Part shown: positions 19,176-25,684 of the stretch, one piece after another | How the letters are laid out: each line of letters opens with the position of its first letter | Numbering within the stretch: position 1 is the stretch's first letter | Source of the DNA: a virus | IMG/VR virus record: IMGVR_UViG_3300042866_001514 | Location: 1-28,933 of that record | Direction: 5' to 3' (one strand) | DNA: 28,933 nt | The notes under the pieces: model-generated | What the model saw: the letters and a program-made list of their open reading frames with translations, nothing else | Databases searched by the model: none | Told to the model about the DNA's origin: nothing | Made by a program: the position numbers and the translations under genes

Positions 19176-19273
19176 TGGTATCTCTTTTCGTCATTTACCT
19201 AATTCCCTACGAACTAGGTGTTGGGTCAATCTTACCATTTTCTATCATAGAAGCAAATTAGGCTAGGTGTGTC

Positions 19274-19328
19274 TTAAAAAAGGTTCTACCCCCACACTAA
19301 AATGACGAGTAAAAGTATGGGGGTAGAA
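19274..19328 (-). terminator. Strong 15-bp hairpin terminator
   Basis: TTCTACCCCCACACT (19284-19298) pairs with AGTATGGGGGTAGAA (19314-19328); the single mismatch is a G-U pair only in minus-strand RNA, which then runs into six U. It ends the 19395 gene. Confidence 0.75.
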
Positions 19329-19394
19329 ATCTATGTTTCCAGTTCCTAAGAAAGAGAAGCTTTAGAAAACCCTTTCTATGAGAACTGAAAGTTA

Positions 19395-19679
19395 TCAGTT
19401 CATATCGACTTCGATCAACTGTGCTGGAAGTTCGTCGGCAGGGGGTAAAACTTTGTGCGGTTTAATTCCGTACTTTTTAAATTCTTTTTTATACTTCTTT
19501 GAGTCACGACCCTCTGTAATCCAATCCGATATCAGTCGTGCAACCAAAAAGCGTTCCTCGTCCTTAGCTTCACGAACTAACAAGAAGTCCTCGTGTATCC
19601 AGTTTTCTGTACCAATCACCGTTATCTTGTCAGCGTTTCCGTAGTTTCCGTCAACATCAAAATAATGTATACGTCCCAT
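19395..19679 (-). CDS. Hypothetical protein
   Basis: 94 residues from ATG at 19679, seven bases after AAAGGAG; a GTG two codons earlier has no room for an SD. MGRIHYFDVDGNYGNADKIT opens a beta-rich domain; EEERF-type charged helix (KDEERFLVARLISDWITEGR) and a Lys-rich segment KKYKKEFKKYGIKPHK follow. Not recognised. The leader contains CTAACGGCTAGAGG, a motif seen ahead of several genes here. Confidence 0.65.
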   Translation of the reverse strand: MGRIHYFDVDGNYGNADKITVIGTENWIHEDFLLVREAKDEERFLVARLISDWITEGRDSKKYKKEFKKYGIKPHKVLPPADELPAQLIEVDMN

Positions 19680-19761
19680 GGGCACTCTCCTTTCCTCTAG
19701 CCGTTAGTCTACCTGCTGCTGCAGCGCTGTTACTCGTCTTGCCGTTTTTATTTCCGGGCAT
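19657..19761 (-). other. Doubtful 34-residue ORF beginning MPGNKNG
   Basis: ATG at 19761 lies in a GCCCGGAAATAAAAACGGC element and reads MPGNKNGKTSNSAAAAGRLT; it overlaps the start of the 19395 gene. There is no well-spaced SD. Mentioned because other copies of the element also open ORFs with MPG(N/T)xN. Confidence 0.2.
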
Positions 19762-19826
19762 CTGGCCTGGATCCAAACTCCTCTTGCCGTTGAGTGGGGC
19801 AGGGTTTTACCCCCACCCCCTCGCCG

Positions 19827-20072
19827 TTATTCAATCCAAAGGTCTCCTCTAATGAACCCGTGTTCTTTCACAACTGCTACACCCTTCATGAATGCTTCGT
19901 CTTTTGTAGTAGCACCTCGGACTAGCGAGAAGTTGTGCTCGCCGTCTTCGTCCGTGTAGCCAACTTGCCATGCTTCCCATGCCTCGTTGTATTCCACCTT
20001 GACGGCTTGCCGTAAGTCCTCTATCTCGCCGTTTCGTAGTTCAATCTCAAAGTAGCCCTCGTTCTTAATCAT
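19827..20072 (-). CDS. Hypothetical protein
   Basis: 81 residues: YFEIELRNGEIEDLRQAVKV, WEAWQVGYTDEDGEHNFSLV, then AFMKGVAVVKEHGFIRGDLW. A beta-strand-rich start with one helix; not recognised. The ATG overlaps the stop of the YubB-like gene (ATGA), giving coupled expression. Confidence 0.65.
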   Translation of the reverse strand: MIKNEGYFEIELRNGEIEDLRQAVKVEYNEAWEAWQVGYTDEDGEHNFSLVRGATTKDEAFMKGVAVVKEHGFIRGDLWIE

Positions 20073-20674
20073 GCCGTTGCCTTTGCTTTCTCTAGTGCTG
20101 GTGGGCAGTCGTCATAAAGATACTCTTCATACTCTTCAGGGTCTTCCGCATACTGTTCGCAGTTATAGCACTCAACACCAAGAGTTTCCCAAGCCGAATG
20201 GTTTAACTCGCCACCTTCTTCGGAAACCATCTCGCCAGCCTTGTAGATTTCAATACCCCAGAAATCACAACCAGACTCGTAATACTTATGTTCAATACTT
20301 AGTTCCGGGAAAATCTCTGACAGCGTTTTTGTTGTTAGTGTTGGTGGGGCCCAAGCAGAGTCAAACGAATAACTAATAAACTCATCTCCCTCTTTATAGT
20401 CATTCATATAAACATTGCCATAGACATCCCACTTAGTTCCCCAAGAGTTGATGTTGTTGTGATACCAGTCGTCTGGACCTTTGCTCTCAAAATCTTTTCC
20501 TAGCAATGATTCTGAATCAGGAACAGATGGTTTGATATTGGCAAGTGAGTAAAGAACATTCTCTATCTGCTTACCATCTTCATCAGTTATTGGTCTGCCA
20601 ACAAACTCTTTTAACTTCTTGACTGCATCAGCGTTTCCACTAATGCTGATTGTGTTATCGCACCAATTAGGCAT
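20069..20674 (-). CDS. YubB/api92-like ferredoxin-fold protein
   Basis: 201 residues from MPNWCDN at 20674 (SD GAGGAA); it overlaps the upstream gene by eight bases. MPNWCDNTISISGNADAVKK, WYHNNINSWGTKWDVYG, and FDSAWAPPTLTTKTLSEIFP, then YYESGCDFWGIEIY are the recurring signatures of the YubB ferredoxin-like (DUF1281/api92) family found on plasmids and phages. The extra C-terminal tail (about 165-201) holds VECYNCEQYAEDPEEYEEYL with a CxxC. Function of the family is unknown. Confidence 0.8.
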   Translation of the reverse strand: MPNWCDNTISISGNADAVKKLKEFVGRPITDEDGKQIENVLYSLANIKPSVPDSESLLGKDFESKGPDDWYHNNINSWGTKWDVYGNVYMNDYKEGDEFISYSFDSAWAPPTLTTKTLSEIFPELSIEHKYYESGCDFWGIEIYKAGEMVSEEGGELNHSAWETLGVECYNCEQYAEDPEEYEEYLYDDCPPALEKAKATA

Positions 20675-20915
20675 TGTGTTCCTCATGTTCTATTACAGAC
20701 TGAGTAATCTCTAAACCAAGAGCCTCAATCGCTGTCCCTAAATCGTCAATCGCTTCATCTATATTTTGACGAACATCAAAGTAATCCCATGGATTCTCGT
20801 CAGTCTTTGGTGAGCGAATGTATTGCAAATCAACTGCACATGAAACTGCAATGTTAATTACCTTAATTGCATTCTCATCACCAGCCAAATACTTTTCTGC
20901 TAGTTCTTGATACAT
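20667..20915 (-). CDS. Hypothetical helical protein
   Basis: 82 residues from ATG at 20915 (SD GGGA), MYQELAEKYLAGDENAIKVI; a longer ORF to 21014 crosses the leader and promoter-like sequence. Mostly helical (NIDEAIDDLGTAIEALGLEI). The leader has AAATGACGAAAGGGAAAAC, whose own ATG would give a ten-codon out-of-frame ORF. Not recognised; co-transcribed with the YubB-like gene. Confidence 0.65.
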   Translation of the reverse strand: MYQELAEKYLAGDENAIKVINIAVSCAVDLQYIRSPKTDENPWDYFDVRQNIDEAIDDLGTAIEALGLEITQSVIEHEEHNA

Positions 20916-21145
20916 GTTTTCCCTTTCGTCATTTGTTTGGTCAAGCAATAGAAAATCTATCATAGAGATTCCAATGACGCAAGCACCTGAGTCAGGAGTT
21001 TCTTTCTTAACCAAAAGTTTTCATTTCCCCTCCAGGTCCCTGCACCTCCAGGTGGTTTTACGCTCAAAGGCCTGGGCGCTTAACAGCACGCCAATAACTT
21101 ATTTTCCGGGCTGATGACCTTCTTCTGGTGTCCCATCTGAATTTA

Positions 21146-21355
21146 TTAGTTCCCGGTGACCTGGTCATCAACGAAACTTGTTTGGGCGAGCGCAATTGAA
21201 AACAACTCGTTGTACTTCACCATTTGCTCAATGTCCTCCGTGAAGCAAGTGGCAGCGTGCTGCAGCAGATCTTCATCCGACATTATGTTTTCCGGGTCCT
21301 CGAGCATCACAGCTTCGTCGAACTCGAACTCTATCTTGGTGCGAATCTTCCTCAT
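21146..21355 (-). CDS. Hypothetical acidic protein
   Basis: 69 residues: MRKIRTKIEFEFDEAVMLED, PENIMSDEDLLQHAATCF, then EDIEQMVKYNELFSIALAQT. Short beta strand plus helices, not recognised. SD AGGA eight bases before ATG; leader CTAACGGATAGGA. The stop codon lies in an ACCGGGAACTAATAA copy of the dispersed element. A large hairpin lies immediately upstream. Confidence 0.65.
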   Translation of the reverse strand: MRKIRTKIEFEFDEAVMLEDPENIMSDEDLLQHAATCFTEDIEQMVKYNELFSIALAQTSFVDDQVTGN

Positions 21356-21390
21356 TCGATTTTTCCTATCCGTTAGTAGTTTAAAAATTA

Positions 21391-21451
21391 AGGAGACCAG
21401 ACCTGCTACACAAAGCGCTAACCGTTAGCGACCCTGCAGGTCTGGCCTCCT
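21391..21451 (-). terminator. Large nested hairpin (16-bp outer stem, 7-bp inner palindrome)
   Basis: AGGAGACCAGACCTGC (21391-21406) pairs with GCAGGTCTGGCCTCCT (21436-21451); the one mismatch becomes G-U only in minus-strand RNA. The 29-base loop contains CGCTAAC/GTTAGCG (21416-21430). On the minus strand it is followed by TTAATTTTTAAA. It lies between the genes at 21522 and 21355, so it may be a terminator or processing element. Confidence 0.6.
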
Positions 21452-21521
21452 ATAGTCAAGCCGTCTTGCCCGTTCACTGACGCAGCTTAAAGGCGGGCCT
21501 GAATTCTTTTTTCCGGGCTTT

Positions 21522-21677
21522 CTAGCTTGCCGCTTTTTGATTTTCCTCAATCAGCGTTCTTAGTTGACTAGCCGTTGTTATGCTAGCAATGGCACCGACC
21601 AAATACTCGATACCGTTATCACCCCACTTAGAGCGGACCACATCAGCGAGCCGTGTTTCTAACTCCGACTGAATCAT
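21522..21677 (-). CDS. Hypothetical 51-residue protein
   Basis: MIQSELETRLADVVRSKWGD, NGIEYLVGAIASITTASQLR, TLIEENQKAAS. Helical. Start overlaps the upstream stop (GCATGA). Five bases after its TAG begins a GCCCGGAAAAAAGAATTC copy of the dispersed element, and an overlapping basic frame (TTG start, ARKPGKKNSGPP) can be read but has little support. Not recognised. Confidence 0.65.
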   Translation of the reverse strand: MIQSELETRLADVVRSKWGDNGIEYLVGAIASITTASQLRTLIEENQKAAS

Positions 21678-22033
21678 GCCGTCTCCAATGCCAAGTGATA
21701 ACTTATAAAGGTTTCAAATGGAACGGGCGTGCCGTTGTGGATAACTAGTTGTTTCTCAAAGTCGACGGTTGTGGTGTCGTAAGACTCCTCGCCGCCAATG
21801 TCGACAGACAAGCCGTAGCCTGTTTCTGAATCCCACTGGTTACCGATTAACTGTGAGACAGCAATCCGAATGGCGTAGTTGTTGTCTTCCCATCGTGGCT
21901 TTGCTTTAGCAATTGCATAAGCAAGGTCCGCTAGTTTGGAGTCGCCGCCCCAATGTGAGTAGAGCACTACGTCATGCCCGTTTGATTTGAAATTGAAGTT
22001 TGTTCTTGAACCCAATTGTTTTCCTTTCGTCAT
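21674..22033 (-). CDS. Hypothetical phage protein
   Basis: 119 residues if ATG at 22033 is used. That ATG belongs to the AAATGACGAAAGG element which is a 5' leader elsewhere, so the true start may be TTG at 22015, six bases after AAAGGA. The body (VVLYSHWGGDSKLADLAYAI, AKAKPRWEDNNYAIRIAVSQ, then YGLSVDIGGEESYDTTTVDF) resembles a hypothetical family in many phages ('YxHWxG..L..LxxAL......RWxDxxYLxRIxF'). Function unknown. Confidence 0.6.
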   Translation of the reverse strand: MTKGKQLGSRTNFNFKSNGHDVVLYSHWGGDSKLADLAYAIAKAKPRWEDNNYAIRIAVSQLIGNQWDSETGYGLSVDIGGEESYDTTTVDFEKQLVIHNGTPVPFETFISYHLALETA

Positions 22034-22064
22034 TTAAATCCCTAGGGTCCCCTAGTAAATCTAT

Positions 22065-22093
22065 TATATAACTATCCTAAGGGCATGTGTCAA
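22065..22093 (-). promoter_or_regulatory. Consensus-like promoter for the 22033 operon
   Basis: -35 TTGACA (22088-22093), 17-bp spacer, -10 TATATA (22065-22070), overlapping TATAAT one step downstream. CTAGGGGACCCTAG lies at the start-site region (about 22040-22055), a candidate operator. Confidence 0.65.
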
Positions 22094-22173
22094 CTACTGA
22101 CGCCGAAGAATTTTTGATGTCTTCTGGCCCATCAATAGATAATGTTATTTCCGGGGATCCAGATCTGCAGCTG

Positions 22174-22611
22174 TCAGGCGGCCAAAACGTTTTCACTTCC
22201 TGGCCATATGTATGGGAGATTTTCAGGTACCTCTGGCCAATGCATCCTGTAGTGCTCTGGAAATTTTCGAATCAAGTTACTTTGGTGTGAGACGTGGAAG
22301 TTTTCATTTCCCAGCCAAGATGGCAGCTGCAGCTCCTCGCTGTGCCCGGAAAGTATTAATTCAAATCGCGGCAGCATCGAATCGTTGTAACCTCTTCGAA
22401 TCCATTCTTCGCAAATAACTTTTCCATACAGTGCAAGCGCTGGGACATGGTCCCTCCACATCACTGCTGCTGGATGATTCCTCCAGCCTCTGGTCTCACC
22501 GTTAATTGCTCTTATCAGTTGCCATGTCTCTACCCGTTGTTTACCTAGTCGGCGATAGTCCAGTACTTCTGCACTCCGTTCGAACTCTGCGTATGGCAAG
22601 AATGTTTGCAT
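22174..22611 (-). CDS. Pyrimidine-dimer DNA glycosylase/endonuclease V-like protein
   Basis: 145 residues, complete. MQTFLPYAEFERSAEVLDYR, RLGKQRVETWQLIRAINGE, WRNHPAAVMWRDHVPALALY and WLGNENFHVSHQSNLIRKFP, ending LPYIWP, match the MSMEG_6728/Pyr_excise-like family as I recall it ('MQTFLPYPDF..SA..LD.KRLGKQRVE..QI...'). Relatives of T4 endonuclease V cut DNA at UV-induced dimers. SD GAGGGAG eight bases before ATG. Lytic phages gain by repairing UV-damaged genomes. The specific activity is inferred from family. Confidence 0.8.
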   Translation of the reverse strand: MQTFLPYAEFERSAEVLDYRRLGKQRVETWQLIRAINGETRGWRNHPAAVMWRDHVPALALYGKVICEEWIRRGYNDSMLPRFELILSGHSEELQLPSWLGNENFHVSHQSNLIRKFPEHYRMHWPEVPENLPYIWPGSENVLAA

Positions 22612-23073
22612 GTTGTCACTCCCTCATCCGTTTGAATATATAACCCTACCCATCCCTCGCCGCTAAATCAACAACCGTTAATAAATTCCTGCAGCTATCC
22701 CTCGCCGCCTGGAACAAACAAGCCGCGATGTCAATGCAGCTGCAGCTGTGATCAACGGTTATATTTTCCGGGCACTACCTCGCCGCTGTCAGCTCGAACT
22801 ACTCCTCAGTAACTTGCCGTTTTATTTCCGGGTGCGGATCGGGCCCGAAGCTCTTCAGCTCGCCGCTGCCGTTATATTATATTTTCCGGGCTTGATGCAA
22901 GCACGCCGCCTCCGCCTGAACCACCGCCACCGCCAGCTCAGCACCAGGTGCACTGGAAACCAGGAACAAACAATCCGTTGTTGGAGGGACGGATCCGTCT
23001 TCGCGGGGTTGAGCCAAGCCGACTCAAGTTTGGAATCCCTCGCCGCCATCCAGGGCCGGGAGAAAAAACATTG

Positions 23074-23154
23074 TTATTTCCTGGTCCGCAGATCTGCAGC
23101 TTGAGCTCGTAACCGACCCGGTGATTCATTGCTCACGTTATTAGTTCCAGGCAT
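23074..23154 (-). other. Doubtful 26-residue ORF beginning MPGTNN
   Basis: Reads MPGTNNVSNESPGRLRAQAA then DLRTRK. It begins in one copy of the dispersed element and ends in another (AGGAAATAA). No SD. It could be fortuitous; listed because of the parallel with the MPGNNN ORF at 23617. Confidence 0.2.
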
Positions 23155-23160
23155 CTGGAG

Positions 23161-23244
23161 CTACAGCTGCGGCCAACCGTTTGATTTGTTTTTTCCCGGC
23201 TTGTGGACCCGTTGGTCCCATTGGTCCTGTTGGTACTTTCTCAT
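23161..23244 (-). other. Doubtful 27-residue ORF with KPGKNKSNG
   Basis: MRKYQQDQWDQRVHKPGKNK then SNGWPQL. ATG overlaps the stop of a nine-codon ORF (GGATGA). No good SD. Another frame of the same bases reads a collagen-like GPMGPTGP, so codon assignment is uncertain. Confidence 0.2.
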
Positions 23245-23452
23245 CCGTTAGGTTTCTTAAGGTTCATTAGTTCGCACTAGTCGTACAGGGTTAATTCTAA
23301 GTCTGTCCGTTTATCCACAGGCTGTTGTGGATCTGCGGGTAGCTGGTACCCGGAACTAACAACACCGTTTCACGATGTGGATCCTGAGCTCAGACGCTAA
23401 CCGTTATATATTTGCGAGCGCTTATCCCACGCCGCTTTTGTTGAAACTTAAA

Positions 23453-23617
23453 CTATCCCGCTGCGCTCGCCGTTTTCATTTCCAGGGCGATGGCAGCAGC
23501 TTCATTTGCCCGTGCCGTTAAACGGATGTGTTCTTCGCGGGACTTGGCTAAAGTTATATCTTCCTGAAGGCGGGCCGCTAGCTCATCGAGCTTCTGTAAG
23601 TTATTATTTCCTGGCAT
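23453..23617 (-). CDS. Probable 54-residue helical protein beginning MPGNNN
   Basis: MPGNNNLQKLDELAARLQED, ITLAKSREEHIRLTARANEA, then AAIALEMKTASAAG. A good amphipathic helix with sensible composition. The ATG lies 14 bases inside the end of the terS gene, in an AGATGCCAGGAAATAATAAC copy of the dispersed element; another copy lies near its 3' end. SD is weak. Its position after the small terminase suggests a packaging-related accessory if real. Confidence 0.45.
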   Translation of the reverse strand: MPGNNNLQKLDELAARLQEDITLAKSREEHIRLTARANEAAAIALEMKTASAAG

Positions 23618-24536
23618 CTTGATCCGATCCGTCTTCTGGTTTGGGGGTTACATCTGTGATTGTATAAACTTCCGTGACATCCACGCCGTCATTAACAAGT
23701 TGAGTTGTTCGTTCCGATGCCACAGCTTCGAGCCTGGCGAGCCGTTCCGCAAGAACCTCTGCTGGGGAGCGGTCTGTGGTTTTGACATCAATGTTTAGTT
23801 CCATGCCGCCTCGGACTCCAGCACGGTCAAGGATTTCTGTAGCCGCTTTAAGTTTGACTGGTTCGGAGACAGCCGTCTCCATTAGTTCCTCAAGAACATC
23901 CACAGCGTAGGTGGAAGCCTGACTTATTTTTTGACGGGCAATCTCGACATTGTTTGCCGTCCGTCTGGTCGAGCCCAAATGAATACGACACAGACCGTCA
24001 TCTTTGATTCGCCCACTGTTCCATAGTTGGCATCTTGTTCCATCCGTCTTGGTCATCCGACATCTTCCCGGTAATCCAAGTGGTGCTCGCTTTGCGGATT
24101 TCGGGCCGCCCTCTTCCTGTTCTTTTAACCAGTTGCGAGTTGCGCCCAACACCCAAGGGGGTGCAATCTTTAAAGCCTCGTCATCTAAAAGTAGATCGAG
24201 GCCCGTTACGAAATCTGAGTTTACATTTCCAGGATCTGACAACAGCTGTTTCTTGTTGTTGATGCTGATGAGCGCTCGCTCTTTATCCTGCTCTATTGAC
24301 CTAGCTATAATAAGATTAGTGGCAGCGCCTGTCTGGTCGTCAAAGACTGGAGACCACTTCAGCATTGAACGCCGAAGCATGGCACGGTTCTCAAATGTGT
24401 CTTGGCAGATGCCTCGTTCAATTTCTATGATGCCGAGCTCTTCTAGGTTAGGCCGACGATCATATGGAGTTTCGACAATTGGGATTATATTTTCCGGGGT
24501 GTCTTCCTCTTCAAAGTATTCAACAATCTCACTCAC
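23604..24536 (-). CDS. Probable terminase small subunit
   Basis: About 310 residues. Preferred start GTG at 24536 (GGGA eight bases upstream; TTG at 24542 is an alternative). Around residues 158-190 (numbered from the TTG) GRCRMTKTDGTRCQL and GLCRIHLG give a C-x9-C..C-x2-H set like the 'C....G.RC...C.FHGG' motif of many small terminases. LKAATEILDRAGVRGG (about 231-246) is another recurrent terminase-small ending, followed by a helix AEVLAERLARLEAVASERT. The protein would bind phage DNA to start packaging. No large subunit is in the window. The 3' end overlaps the MPGNNN ORF. Confidence 0.6.
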   Translation of the reverse strand: MSEIVEYFEEEDTPENIIPIVETPYDRRPNLEELGIIEIERGICQDTFENRAMLRRSMLKWSPVFDDQTGAATNLIIARSIEQDKERALISINNKKQLLSDPGNVNSDFVTGLDLLLDDEALKIAPPWVLGATRNWLKEQEEGGPKSAKRAPLGLPGRCRMTKTDGTRCQLWNSGRIKDDGLCRIHLGSTRRTANNVEIARQKISQASTYAVDVLEELMETAVSEPVKLKAATEILDRAGVRGGMELNIDVKTTDRSPAEVLAERLARLEAVASERTTQLVNDGVDVTEVYTITDVTPKPEDGSDQDARK

Positions 24537-24561
24537 AAACAATTTCCCATTTCTCTATGAT

Positions 24562-24582
24562 AAAAACCCTGAGGGTTTTTTA
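24562..24582. terminator. Short symmetrical terminator
   Basis: AAAAACCCTGAGGGTTTTTT, T-rich on both strands, between the holin-like gene and terS. It could end the holin-like transcript. Confidence 0.5.
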
Positions 24583-24605
24583 CCCCCAGGGCTTTTACCC
24601 CTTAA

Positions 24606-24887
24606 TTACTTTTTAGCTTTTTTCGCTGCTTCGGCGGCTAGTTTTTTTCCAGCTTCCTTAGCAACACCTTCGGCGATACGGCCAAAGGCTGGGTCTTTCT
24701 TGTTCAACCAGCGGAGTGCGGTTGGGATGATGGAGGCCCAAAGTGCGTTGGCTACAAGGAGCCACTCACCTGCACCGAACTCGAGAGGTGACCCGATACC
24801 TGAGGTTTGCATGACGATCATTACTGCGCCAATAACTTGACCTGCAAGGTTACGGAGGTACGACTCGATTGCTACTTTGTTAATCAC
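24606..24887 (-). CDS. Holin-like membrane protein
   Basis: 93 residues, GTG start at 24887. Two hydrophobic segments (LAGQVIGAVMIVMQTSGIG and WLLVANALWASIIPTALRWL) and a Lys/Ala-rich tail (GVAKEAGKKLAAEAAKKAKK). Two helices with a cationic tail fit phage holins, which form inner-membrane lesions that let endolysin reach the wall. A TTGGCC-17-TATATG promoter-like sequence lies about 60 bases upstream and ACGGGG/CCCCGT can pair in the leader. Holin is inferred from topology; it is distant from the endolysin genes. Confidence 0.6.
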   Translation of the reverse strand: MINKVAIESYLRNLAGQVIGAVMIVMQTSGIGSPLEFGAGEWLLVANALWASIIPTALRWLNKKDPAFGRIAEGVAKEAGKKLAAEAAKKAKK

Positions 24888-25121
24888 GAGTACTCGTTTC
24901 TACGGGGGTAAAAAGATTTGCCCCGTGATACATATAATGGCATGGGTTTGATTGGCCAAAAGTTTTTTGGGAAAGTTGTTTGAAACAGTAGGGGTCTGAC
25001 GCTTTTATAAACAATAAACTGATTTTGAGCGTGTTTTATTAGATTTATTGCCCTACTTCATTATAGAGAATGTTGTACGAAAAAGTTAAAAGTATGTCTA
25101 AAAAAGTGCTTCCTGGATTCC

Positions 25122-25259
25122 CTAAAAGGTTTCTTGGTTAGGGTGTTTTGGTTTTCTCTTGTATTTCTTTTTGGATTCAACTGGTCGAGAAGCAGACGAT
25201 CTTCGTAGTTCTAAAAGTCGCCTAAGTTCTTCTTTTGTCTTCTTAAACTTAAAATCCAT
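25122..25259 (-). CDS. Hypothetical basic 45-residue protein
   Basis: MDFKFKKTKEELRRLLELRR, SSASRPVESKKKYKRKPKHP, NQETF. Very basic with one helix; may bind nucleic acid. SD AGGAGAACAGG before ATG. It overlaps the end of the 25249 gene and is last in the 27198 operon. The end coordinate may be off by one base. Confidence 0.55.
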   Translation of the reverse strand: MDFKFKKTKEELRRLLELRRSSASRPVESKKKYKRKPKHPNQETF

Positions 25260-25476
25260 TTTCCTGTTCTCCTATGAAGTTCTCTACTTTGGTCAGGTGA
25301 AAGCCCATTGTCTTTTCGCACTTGAACCATGTTAGCTCGATTCCATATTTGTCCCTAGTAGAGATTATTATAGAGAAGATTGTTTTTGGGTCTCTATAGA
25401 TTTTCTTATAATTATGATGATGACATCTGGTTAGGGTTGACCATGTCTTGGGTTTTCTAGGATGCTCTGATTTCAT
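25249..25476 (-). CDS. Hypothetical basic protein
   Basis: 75 residues: MKSEHPRKPKTWSTLTRCHH, HNYKKIYRDPKTIFSIIIST, RDKYGIELTWFKCEKTMGFH. A His/Cys-containing segment (RCHHHNY) could bind metal or nucleic acid. SD GGAGAAGAG; overlaps both neighbours. Not recognised. Confidence 0.6.
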   Translation of the reverse strand: MKSEHPRKPKTWSTLTRCHHHNYKKIYRDPKTIFSIIISTRDKYGIELTWFKCEKTMGFHLTKVENFIGEQENGF

Positions 25477-25684
25477 CTCTTCTCCACCCTACAAATGATT
25501 TAACATATACAACTCCATAAGCAAGTGCAGATACAATAAAACCATACTGCTTAGTTTCTAAGGCATACACAATCCAAAGACATTCGCTGACACAGAGAAT
25601 GAGCCAACCCCAAATGGTTTTTCTTCCCACAAAAAAGATTCCTGTGACACCAATTATTGCCAATACATAGGACCAGTACTCCAT
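25457..25684 (-). CDS. Small membrane protein, three helices
   Basis: 75 residues: YVLAIIGVTGIFFVGRKTIW, GWLILCVSECLWIVYALETK, QYGFIVSALAYGVVYVKSF, then WRRDEIRAS. Three hydrophobic segments with a GRK loop and a basic C-terminus. Similar small membrane proteins occur in actinophages, and the pattern recalls part of PnuC-like transporters, but function is unknown. Start overlaps the upstream stop (TAATG). Confidence 0.65.
   Translation of the reverse strand: MEYWSYVLAIIGVTGIFFVGRKTIWGWLILCVSECLWIVYALETKQYGFIVSALAYGVVYVKSFVGWRRDEIRAS

Larger units (their letters stand above)
22612..23452. repeat. Repeat- and palindrome-rich, GC-richer spacer after terS
   Basis: About 840 bases with no well-supported gene. 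It holds at least six copies of a GCCCGGAAATAATAACGGC-like element (minus strand; 22754-22773, 22816-22832, 22868-22891, 23069-23083, 23136-23152, 23176-23200), several GCGGCGAGGGAT motifs (about 22658, 22702, 22783, 23041), and many hexamer palindromes (GGATCC, AGATCT, CTGCAG, CAGCTG, GAGCTC, GGTACC, GGGCCC). Short overlapping ORFs occur but without consistent SDs. It could contain a packaging site, replication signal or decayed genes. Confidence 0.5.

Noticed and set aside
20914-21014. N-terminal extension of the 20667 gene to 21014
   Set aside because: It would run through a TATGATAG promoter-like box and the AAATGACGAAAGG leader; ATG at 20915 has the SD.
22890-23067. TGA readthrough joining MFFLPALDGG with a downstream open frame
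   Set aside because: No stop-recoding signal or tRNA seen; a simple stop is more likely.
22748-23104. 118-residue plus-strand ORF
   Set aside because: It lies in the repeat-rich spacer with Arg/Cys/Leu-rich composition and no SD; the minus-strand element copies explain its openness.
22855-23129. Two overlapping minus-strand ORFs of 63-64 residues
   Set aside because: Two frames of the same stretch, both with odd Arg/Trp/Pro composition and no SD; at most one could be real and neither is supported.
23161-23267. Collagen-like frame GPMGPTGPQ suggesting a tail fibre fragment
   Set aside because: No start codon or SD in frame; an overlapping frame (MRKYQQ) has a start and stop, and only nine residues are collagen-like.
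24004-24840. 278-residue plus-strand ORF
   Set aside because: It is antisense to the terminase-like and holin-like genes, Ser-rich with no SD, and spans a terminator; a shadow.
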